This document shows, in pieces, positions 5,749-11,765 of a stretch of DNA of 11,765 bases. The notes beneath the pieces are model-generated. The model had not been told where the DNA came from, did not search any database, and was given only the letters and a program-made list of their open reading frames with translations. The stretch lies in contig CAMLDR010000137.1 in assembly GCA_946478775.1 (NCBI GenBank), positions 1-11,765 of the forward strand. Direction: 5' to 3'. Source of the DNA: an uncultured Flavobacteriales bacterium. GTDB lineage: Bacteria; Bacteroidota; Bacteroidia; Flavobacteriales; Crocinitomicaceae. Each line of letters opens with the position of its first letter. Position 1 is the stretch's first letter. Position numbers and translations under genes: made by a program.

Positions 5749-5784
5749 AAACCCGCAGAAACAATAGTTCTGCGGGTTTTTCAT
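5749..5784 (+). terminator. Intrinsic terminator of the tRNA gene
   Basis: AAACCCGCAGAA at 5749-5760 pairs perfectly over 12 bases with TTCTGCGGGTTT at 5768-5779 around the loop ACAATAG, and the T-run continues to 5781. It lies 16 bases past the tRNA 3' end and clearly ends that transcript. Confidence 0.88.
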
Positions 5785-5792
5785 TTTATTTT

Positions 5793-5816
5793 GGGTAAGA
5801 ATTAGGGTAAGAATTT
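5793..5816 (+). repeat. Tandem 12-bp direct repeat beside the tRNA
   Basis: GGGTAAGAATT occurs at 5793-5803 and again at 5805-5815, so two 12-bp units sit head to tail just past the tRNA terminator, followed by a T-run. The position is where integration modules often leave short arm-type repeats, but no integrase gene is in the window and the role is unknown. Confidence 0.5.
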
Positions 5817-5885
5817 TTTTTTGACCTGTCATTAAGGTGCATTTAAGATCATCTAAACTCACCTAATTGCAATAGAATGAATTCA

Positions 5886-5910
5886 GCGTTCTCTGTGTCT
5901 CTGCATTAAA
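5886..5910. repeat. Short intergenic repeat-like motif (gcgttctctgtgtctctgc)
   Basis: The motif GCGTTCTCTGTGTCTCTGC followed by ATTAAA resembles a sequence type that recurs between genes in many Bacteroidota. A related CGCAGAT cluster lies at 4743-4797. It is 57 bases before the DUF6624-like gene. The call is from memory of that motif class and needs a genome-wide count. Confidence 0.35.
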
Positions 5911-5966
5911 AAACACATGACAGTGTAACCAAATCTCAATTTACAGATTATCAAAAAAAACTCCTT

Positions 5967-6851
5967 ATGAAAAGACTAACCACATTTTTTTTCGTGTTGT
6001 GCATATCTATTGTTCAGGCACAATCATTTGACCACATTATTTACAAACAAGCCGTTTGTCCCATTTATAAGCAAGCACTTCAAAAACGTATTTTCAAAGA
6101 AAGTATCGATCAATTGAATGTAGTGAAAACAAAGTATGGAATGCTTTATGGCGAAGATTACATGCTGATGAGCTATTGCTACAAGGAAATGGGAAATGAT
6201 TCGATGGCTGCCATTTTTGTGAAACAGGCTTGTTCGGTTCCATCATTCGATATGCGTGTGCAATGGTATATTAAAGATTTAAACCCTGGGTATATTTCTG
6301 AGGGATTCAATGAACGCGATATGAAGTTGAAGGACGAAGGTTTTGAGATTAGTTGGAAAAATTATCAGGCAAAGAATGCCGATTCATTGATAGCTGTTAT
6401 CGATAGTATGACTTATTGGGATCAATTTTACCGGAATCAATGCCATACAAATCCGGATAACACAAAATTTCAGGATCAATTAGATTCAATGAATCGTGTC
6501 AATGAGAGATTATTGGAAGATATGGTTCATCGAATTGGTTTTCCGGGAGAAAAGAGATTACAACTCGGAGAATTTTGTATTTGGTACGTACTTGTTCACA
6601 GTGCTGGAAACGAAGAATTCTATCAACGTATGAAACCTGTTTTCCTGAATGAAGTGAAGATTGGAAATATGTCTCCATGGATGTATGCAAGTTGGGTGGA
6701 TCAATACCACTTTTATAAAAAAATGCCAACACCATACAATACACAGGTTGGATTCAAGAATGACTTCACAGAAAGTGAATTGAAAGAAATCAGTAAGAAC
6801 CGTTTTGAGATTGGTTTGGTAGATGTGGAATATTCTTTAACAAAATTCTAA
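5967..6851 (+). CDS. Secreted DUF6624-like protein of unknown function
   Basis: The 294-residue protein has a clear Sec signal peptide (MKRLTTFFFVLCISIVQA, probable cut after residue 18), so it should work in the periplasm or outside. Residues 20-130 are mostly helical with no family I can name. From about 185 to 275 it resembles DUF6624: a Gly-rich start (GFPGEKR), a helix ending LVHSAGNEEFYQRMKPVF, then SPWMYASWVDQYHFY and P-x-P-Y-N-T-Q, matching the family's usual Q-H-S, D-x-x-x-x-x-x-G and Y-G-T-Q landmarks in order. No catalytic site is known for that domain. It stands alone: tRNA and terminator upstream, convergent export operon downstream. It shares the A/T-rich composition of the DNA to its right. 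Confidence 0.75.
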   Translation: MKRLTTFFFVLCISIVQAQSFDHIIYKQAVCPIYKQALQKRIFKESIDQLNVVKTKYGMLYGEDYMLMSYCYKEMGNDSMAAIFVKQACSVPSFDMRVQWYIKDLNPGYISEGFNERDMKLKDEGFEISWKNYQAKNADSLIAVIDSMTYWDQFYRNQCHTNPDNTKFQDQLDSMNRVNERLLEDMVHRIGFPGEKRLQLGEFCIWYVLVHSAGNEEFYQRMKPVFLNEVKIGNMSPWMYASWVDQYHFYKKMPTPYNTQVGFKNDFTESELKEISKNRFEIGLVDVEYSLTKF

Positions 6852-6966
6852 CTCGATAGATCTGATTTTAAACTAGCCTGTGTGATACTAAAAAATAAGT
6901 TTATTTTGCTCCAGAATTTCATTAAATAACATATAAGTCAAGGAGCACACTTTTGGGCTTTTTACC
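6852..6966. other. Gap between convergent genes, weak A/T dyad
   Basis: The DUF6624-like gene and the export operon converge across 115 bases. AAAATAA (6892-6898) and TTATTTT (6901-6907) form a short A/T dyad with only two bases between the arms. TGCTCC (6907-6912) and GGAGCA (6942-6947) are a second, distant pair. Neither is a convincing intrinsic terminator, so how either transcript ends is not evident. Confidence 0.35.
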
Positions 6967-7317
6967 CTATCGCTGTTGTCTTAATTTATATACTTTATTC
7001 CTTGTCACCAAAAGCCCCTCCAATATTTCAGCAGCTAACTCTTGGAGGGCTTTTTCATCGTTGATTGTATCGATACCAAAAACCTTCTCTGATTGCTGGA
7101 AGTACCATTGTTTAACTTCCTCTGTAATTTCATGTTTCTTAAATCCAACCAATTGAAAAATGCCCTCGTGCAAAGTCAGTTGTAAAGGGGTCGTATCCAA
7201 CCCGCTAAGACTTAAATTGTAAAAGTGTTTCTGCACTTTTAAATCATCCGATATGAACACAATTATCAACTTAAATAGGTCTTCAAATGAAATGTTCAAT
7301 GAATTTATTTTACTCAT
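6967..7317 (-). CDS. Unknown 116-residue protein, last gene of the export operon
   Basis: I do not recognise this protein. It has no signal peptide and no membrane segment, is Leu/Glu/Lys-rich and looks mainly helical, with a hydrophobic first helix (DLFKLIIVF) and a long charged C-terminal helix region (EKALQELAAEILEGLLVTRNK). It starts 8 bases inside the end of the TolC-like gene, so translation is coupled and it belongs to the export operon. In peptide-export operons this place is often taken by immunity, maturation or regulatory proteins. A cytosolic helical protein could be any of these, but nothing in the sequence decides it. The frame is well supported by the overlap and by its length. 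Confidence 0.75.
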   Translation of the reverse strand: MSKINSLNISFEDLFKLIIVFISDDLKVQKHFYNLSLSGLDTTPLQLTLHEGIFQLVGFKKHEITEEVKQWYFQQSEKVFGIDTINDEKALQELAAEILEGLLVTRNKVYKLRQQR

Positions 7318-8584
7318 ATAGTTTCAAGCTTTCGTATTCTAATTTTAAGGTTTCGTAGTCAATAACCTTGATTTGCCATTCCATAAAAGTGGTTTCGATT
7401 TCAGTATAGGTAATGCGTCCCTCTTCATATAGGATAAGACTTTTCTTATAAATCAATTCTAAATTGTCAGCAATTTGTCTTATTTGTTCTTGTTGGGCTT
7501 TAGTATTGATCAGTTTTTGTTCTTGTTCTAACTTTTGTCTTTCAAAGTACAATTCAGTTAGAAGTTTGTTATTTGCTATTTCGCTTTGTTGAACTTCATT
7601 TAATTTTTTTGTTTTAAGCCATTCACCACGATTGAATATTGGAACGCTCAAATAAAATCCTATACCCTCGTAAAGATTTTGACTTATTTGGTCTCCATAC
7701 CTTTTCGTGGGATTTCCATCGACTAAGTAATCTTTATTGTTGGTTGAAAAACCAGTTCCTAAAAGACCGTTTAATGCGATACTAGGGACAATAATAGAAC
7801 GATCAGATTTCAACTGATCTACTAGCATTTTCGATTCCAACTCAAGTAATTCAATATTATAGCTTTCGGATAATTTTGGTTTCTCAGATATGGTAGAAAT
7901 TGAAGATAAATCAACGGAATGATTTGTTAATAGTGGTAAGCCAATTTGAAAATTTAATTGAATATTTTTCAGTTTTAGGTCGTTGGATAATTCAGATAAT
8001 ATATTCTGTTCATTCAATAAAGAGTTATAACTTTTAAGAGTATCTATCGAATTAATTCTCCCTTCAAGGAGTAATAAAAGTTGTATCTCCTGAATCTGTT
8101 TATACTTTTCAATTCTTGATTCTGCTAACTTGATTTGAGTAGATAATTTGCATAAAGAAATATAGATCCCAATGACTTGTATTTTCAATTCATTCCTTTT
8201 AGCACTTAGACTAATTTCATCTCTTTGTACTGTCGTTCTTAAAATATTCCGTCTGTGAAAATAATTGCCCCCATTAAATAACATTACACTTGAATTCAAT
8301 CCAAAAGATTGAGAATTAACAGTGCTTGTCGCAAATGTATTAGTAAAAAGGTCGAGTCTGCGCCCAAAAGACGTATTCATACCTGCATAACCACTTAAAT
8401 TGGGAAGTAAACTCCACCAATGATATTGATTACTCACTTGGGAACTGTTTAACAATCTAATTTCTTTTGCTGTTTGAATAGGGTTATTGTCTAATTTATC
8501 TAAACAGGTTTGTAGAGTGATTGTTTCCTGGCTAAATGCAGTAGTGAACAAAAAAAACGAGCAAATGGAGAAGATCGACTTCAT
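7310..8584 (-). CDS. TolC-like outer-membrane channel protein
   Basis: The 424-residue protein has a Sec signal peptide (MKSIFSICSFFLFTTAFSQ) followed directly by TITLQTCLDKLDNNPIQ, the usual first helix of outer-membrane efflux proteins. Residues 60-105 contain LPNLSGYAGMNTSFGRRLD and SFGLNSSVMLFNGG, the family's strand and 'LFNGG' landmarks. Long coiled-coil helices and a second half with VPSIALNGLLGTGF and FYLSVPIFNRGEW repeat the pattern, as expected for a TolC-type trimer. Length is normal. It would form the outer-membrane exit duct for the HlyD/ABC pair. Its start overlaps the stop of the HlyD gene in an ATGA arrangement, and its end overlaps the next gene by 8 bases. Confidence 0.92.
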   Translation of the reverse strand: MKSIFSICSFFLFTTAFSQETITLQTCLDKLDNNPIQTAKEIRLLNSSQVSNQYHWWSLLPNLSGYAGMNTSFGRRLDLFTNTFATSTVNSQSFGLNSSVMLFNGGNYFHRRNILRTTVQRDEISLSAKRNELKIQVIGIYISLCKLSTQIKLAESRIEKYKQIQEIQLLLLLEGRINSIDTLKSYNSLLNEQNILSELSNDLKLKNIQLNFQIGLPLLTNHSVDLSSISTISEKPKLSESYNIELLELESKMLVDQLKSDRSIIVPSIALNGLLGTGFSTNNKDYLVDGNPTKRYGDQISQNLYEGIGFYLSVPIFNRGEWLKTKKLNEVQQSEIANNKLLTELYFERQKLEQEQKLINTKAQQEQIRQIADNLELIYKKSLILYEEGRITYTEIETTFMEWQIKVIDYETLKLEYESLKLYE

Positions 8585-9870
8585 TTAATCAAGTTTGTTA
8601 ATTGTTCAAAGAATCTTTCCAATAGACGTTTATCTTTTGTAATGATTTTTACATTTCCTTTTAATTGTGCTTTTAAAGGAATGACTTTGTTATAAGTGGT
8701 TTTTAGCCTATTAGGTAATTGTATTTTTACTTCATATTTGCCTTCTTTGTCTATTTGAGTAATGGCAATTACTTTTCCTTCCAACTTTCCGAATTCCGCT
8801 TTTGGAAAATCGACAAGTTCAACAAAAGCCTTTTGACCTAATTTCACTTTTCCTGATCCCAAACTATTAATTGTTGCAAAAGCAATATAACCACTTCCTT
8901 TTGGTACGATAACAATTGAAGCTTCATTAGCCTTGTAAAAACGATTAACTTGAAGTAACTTATTCATCATGATCTTGCCAGTGCATGGAGCGATCCAAAC
9001 AGAATTCTTTTCCCATGTTTGAAAACCGCTTAATAGTGCGGAAATACTTTTTTGAATCTCGGATGCCATTTGAAGCCTTTTCAGTTTTGCATCGTGTTCC
9101 AATTTCAATTTTTCCTTTCGTAAAGTATTTAGTGTAATTAAATTTTGAACATGCTGTTCTTTCTGACTTTGGACAGATTGTAAGACTTGAGTTTGTGTTC
9201 GTTTATCCTGAGACAAACTTTGCTTTGAAATCGCATTTTGTTCAGCAAGTCGTTCACTACTTTTCAACTGTTCTTGAATCAATTCGGATTCATTTTCAGA
9301 TAGTTTTATTTTCTTATTGGAAATATTTTGTAATTGCTCTCGAAAAGAAATCTCGCGCTGAATTGAGGCTAGTTCTTGGAGAGTAATATTTTCAGAATAT
9401 TCACTGTTCCACTCTTCAATTTTTGAAAAAAGTATAGTCCATTGTTCCTGGAAAGTTCCAAGTTGCAATTGCAGATTAAGAGCTGGAATTTCCCCCTGAA
9501 ATTGTCCTCTAAATACCTCCAATTGATTCAAATAATCTTTTGCCTTTTCAATATCTCCTGATTCAGCTTGAATGTCAAACTGTGCAATTAAATCACCACC
9601 ATTTACCTGCTGGTTTTCCTTTACGTTTAATGATTTTAATTGAATATAACTTTGGTTGGAAAGTTCAATGGGTGGTTTTGATGAAGTGACAATGACATCA
9701 CCAGTAATTTCATCCGGGTATCGAATCAACCAAGAAAGTAAAATAATGACAAGTAGAACAATCAAAAACACCATGTTTCCCGACCTAACAATCCACGAAG
9801 GAGGATTTGAAAGCATCTCGTTCATTTGCTCACTTTTCAAATTAATATCAATGTCTTTTTTTACTTCCAT
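8581..9870 (-). CDS. HlyD-family membrane fusion protein (secretion adaptor)
   Basis: The 429-residue protein is a periplasmic adaptor linking an inner-membrane exporter to a TolC-like duct. It has a short cytosolic N-terminus, one membrane segment at about 33-49 (MVFLIVLLVIILLSWLI), half of a lipoyl-like domain at 76-99 (IQLKSLNVKENQQVNGGDLI), a long coiled coil of about 105-275, the second lipoyl half at 291-313 (VWIAPCTGKIMMNKLLQVNR) and a beta-barrel/C-terminal part with GQKAFVELVDFPKAEFGKLEGKV. This order is characteristic of bacteriocin- and toxin-export HlyD proteins. It starts 5 bases after the ABC gene ends and overlaps the TolC-like gene by 4 bases, so the three are one operon. Confidence 0.93.
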   Translation of the reverse strand: MEVKKDIDINLKSEQMNEMLSNPPSWIVRSGNMVFLIVLLVIILLSWLIRYPDEITGDVIVTSSKPPIELSNQSYIQLKSLNVKENQQVNGGDLIAQFDIQAESGDIEKAKDYLNQLEVFRGQFQGEIPALNLQLQLGTFQEQWTILFSKIEEWNSEYSENITLQELASIQREISFREQLQNISNKKIKLSENESELIQEQLKSSERLAEQNAISKQSLSQDKRTQTQVLQSVQSQKEQHVQNLITLNTLRKEKLKLEHDAKLKRLQMASEIQKSISALLSGFQTWEKNSVWIAPCTGKIMMNKLLQVNRFYKANEASIVIVPKGSGYIAFATINSLGSGKVKLGQKAFVELVDFPKAEFGKLEGKVIAITQIDKEGKYEVKIQLPNRLKTTYNKVIPLKAQLKGNVKIITKDKRLLERFFEQLTNLIK

Positions 9871-9875
9871 ATCAA

Positions 9876-11765
9876 TTAATTGTTTTGAGCATTTTCAATT
9901 TGCTCCAATGCAAGTTGATTTTTTACTAAACGAAAATAACTTCCTTTCAGATCAATCAATTCGTTGTGAGTTCCCTTTTCAATTATCGACCCATTATCCA
10001 AAACAATAATTTGATCGGCATTCTTTACGGTACTTAATCTATGTGCAATAATAATTGCTGTTCGTCCTTCAAAAAACTCATCCAAATTATCCATGATTGT
10101 GCGTTCATTTACTGAATCAAGTGAACTTGTAGCTTCGTCGAAAAATAAAAATGAGGGCGATTTGTAAACAGACCGTGCGATTAAAACTCTCTGTTTTTGA
10201 CCTCCACTGATTCCCATTCCTTCGTCTCCGATTTTGGTATTATAACCTAATGGTAGACCTTCAACAAAATCTTTGATATTTGCGATATGTACTGCTAGTT
10301 TTAATCTTTCTTTATCAATTCTATCGTCACCTATTGCGATATTGTTTGCAATGGTATCGTTAAAAATATAACCATCTTGTAAAACCGAACCACAGTTATC
10401 CCTCCAAGCGTGTTGGGTAAAACTCTCTAATTCATTGGTTCCGATTCTTATTTTCCCATTGTCCGGTTCATAAAATCGCAGAAGTAATTTCATTAATGTT
10501 GTTTTGCCACTTCCACTTGCACCAACAATCGCTGTTACTTTCTGACTTGGAATTGTTAAGTTGATGTCTTTTAAAACATAATCTTCAAGACCTTTATATC
10601 TAAAACTTACACCTTCCAATACCAAATCTTTGTTTTGTGGAATTTCATTTATTCGATTTTCATTAATTGATTCTTCATCTTTTTTATTATGAATTTCATT
10701 TAAACGACCAAGAGATATTTTAGCGTCTTGCCAAGCATAGATAAATGCAAGAAATTGAGAAATCGGTGAATTAAGTTGTCCAATGATATAAGATACTGAA
10801 AGCATCATACCTAAAGTTAATTCACCACCAACAACAAGTTTTGCTACATAAAAACTTACTAAAATATTTTTGAATTCATTAATGAAAGAAGCACCATTAC
10901 TTTGAACTTGTTCTAATCTAAGACTGTTAATTTGTAGTTTGAAAAGTCTAACTTGGATTCGTTCCCAACTCCATCTTTTTTGCCTTTCTGCATTGTGCAA
11001 TTTAATCTCTTGCATCCCCTGAACTAACTCAACTATTTTCGAGCGTTCTTCACTAACTTGAAAGAATTTTTTATGATCCAAGTCTTTTCGACGTTTTAAG
11101 AAAATACGAATCCACAAAAAATAAATAATACTTCCAGCTAAAAAAATCAGAAATACAGGAAGGCTATAAATAACCAGGATAATGCTAAAAACAACGAAGT
11201 TGAATAGTGAAAACAAGACATTGAGAGTCTGGTTAGTAAGTAAATTTTCGACTCTTTGATGATCATCAATTCTTTGAAGAATGTCTCCGGTCATTTTAAC
11301 ATCGAAAAAGGAAATGGGAAGTTTCATTAGCTTGATTAAGAAATCTGAAACCAATGAAATATTTATTCGAGCACTAAGATGTAATAGAACCCAACTTCGA
11401 ATTATTTCAACCGTTATGCGACCTATGAAAACAAATAATTGAGCAAAAAGAATCAAATATAAAAAATGGATATCTTTGTTTTGAATTCCAATGTCAACAA
11501 TACTTTGGGTTAAAAAAGGCAATATAAGCTGAAGTAAACTTGCAGCTAAAAGTCCAACGCTTAGTTGAAACAACAATTTCCTATAACCTTTTAAATAGCC
11601 GAACAAGAAAGATAGTCCATCCTTTTCATTCGAATTATCATCACTTTCAATCTCATTTAATCGTGGGGTTGGCTCTAACAATAGAACGATACCTTCTTCG
11701 GTTGTTTCGGTTGCAGTCTTACCAATCCAATTATCTAAAAACTCTCTTTTTGAATAGATTTGTTT
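9876..11765 (-). CDS. C39-peptidase ABC exporter of peptides (partial, 5' end outside window)
   Basis: The visible 629 residues run open to the window edge, so the gene is longer; the frame's apparent start at 11681 is an internal TTG (Leu). The first residues, FLDNWIG and then GIVLLLEPTPRLNE, are the conserved tail of a C39 double-glycine peptidase domain, whose catalytic Cys and His lie upstream. A six-helix ABC membrane domain follows (about 60-360), then the ATPase: Walker A GASGSGKT at 415-422, Q-loop Gln near 463, signature ISGGQ at 519-523, Walker B FLFFDE at 539-544, H-loop His at 575. No nucleotide-binding motif is missing. Such transporters cut the leader after a Gly-Gly pair and export the mature peptide, often a bacteriocin or signal. 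HlyD and TolC partners follow directly. Confidence 0.93.
   Translation of the reverse strand, partial: KQIYSKREFLDNWIGKTATETTEEGIVLLLEPTPRLNEIESDDNSNEKDGLSFLFGYLKGYRKLLFQLSVGLLAASLLQLILPFLTQSIVDIGIQNKDIHFLYLILFAQLFVFIGRITVEIIRSWVLLHLSARINISLVSDFLIKLMKLPISFFDVKMTGDILQRIDDHQRVENLLTNQTLNVLFSLFNFVVFSIILVIYSLPVFLIFLAGSIIYFLWIRIFLKRRKDLDHKKFFQVSEERSKIVELVQGMQEIKLHNAERQKRWSWERIQVRLFKLQINSLRLEQVQSNGASFINEFKNILVSFYVAKLVVGGELTLGMMLSVSYIIGQLNSPISQFLAFIYAWQDAKISLGRLNEIHNKKDEESINENRINEIPQNKDLVLEGVSFRYKGLEDYVLKDINLTIPSQKVTAIVGASGSGKTTLMKLLLRFYEPDNGKIRIGTNELESFTQHAWRDNCGSVLQDGYIFNDTIANNIAIGDDRIDKERLKLAVHIANIKDFVEGLPLGYNTKIGDEGMGISGGQKQRVLIARSVYKSPSFLFFDEATSSLDSVNERTIMDNLDEFFEGRTAIIIAHRLSTVKNADQIIVLDNGSIIEKGTHNELIDLKGSYFRLVKNQLALEQIENAQNN

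Noticed and set aside
5671..5862. 63-codon minus-strand frame over the tRNA
   Set aside because: It reads the antisense of the tRNA and its terminator, a well-known source of spurious proteins.
1..11765. CRISPR array, rRNA, transposase or integrase genes
   Set aside because: No regularly spaced repeats, rRNA-like stretches or recombinase motifs were seen on either strand.

Overview
The window looks like chromosomal DNA of a member of the Bacteroidota, probably a flavobacterium-like lineage. The evidence is an exact TAnnTTTG -7 promoter box in front of a tRNA gene, few recognisable Shine-Dalgarno sequences, a BlaI-type repressor paired with an M56 peptidase that ends in a TonB domain, and a C39-ABC/HlyD/TolC export operon of the kind found in that phylum. 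I cannot name the genus from sequence alone.

Positions 1-5520 are of moderate G+C, about 43 % in the line I counted. They hold the tail of an unknown gene, two successive intrinsic terminators, a signal-less GH108-type lysozyme (472-1035), a block of palindromic non-coding repeats (1097-1282), and a minus-strand set: Crp/Fnr-like regulator, START-like SRPBCC protein and small putative lipoprotein. Divergent from these is a plus-strand pair, BlaI/MecI repressor and M56-TonB protein, with a 16-bp perfect palindrome in front that is a good operator candidate. Next come a 351-bp repeat-bearing intergenic stretch with a 30-bp near-perfect palindrome, and a second SRPBCC gene.

A tRNA with anticodon CAT (5660-5733), with its own promoter and terminator, marks the change to clearly more A/T-rich DNA, about 32 % G+C in the line I counted. 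Beyond it lies a secreted DUF6624-like protein (5967-6851). Convergent to that is a tightly coupled minus-strand operon running in from the right edge: C39-type peptide-exporting ABC transporter (partial, start outside the window), HlyD-type adaptor, TolC-like outer-membrane channel, and a 116-residue protein I do not recognise. The first three would form a complete path from cytoplasm to outside, cutting the leader from a peptide during export. The substrate peptide is not visible here and probably lies upstream, beyond 11765.

The parts most worth a second look are the export operon with its unknown last gene, the non-coding palindromes at 1097-1139, 1160-1282 and 4851-4880, and the composition change at the tRNA.
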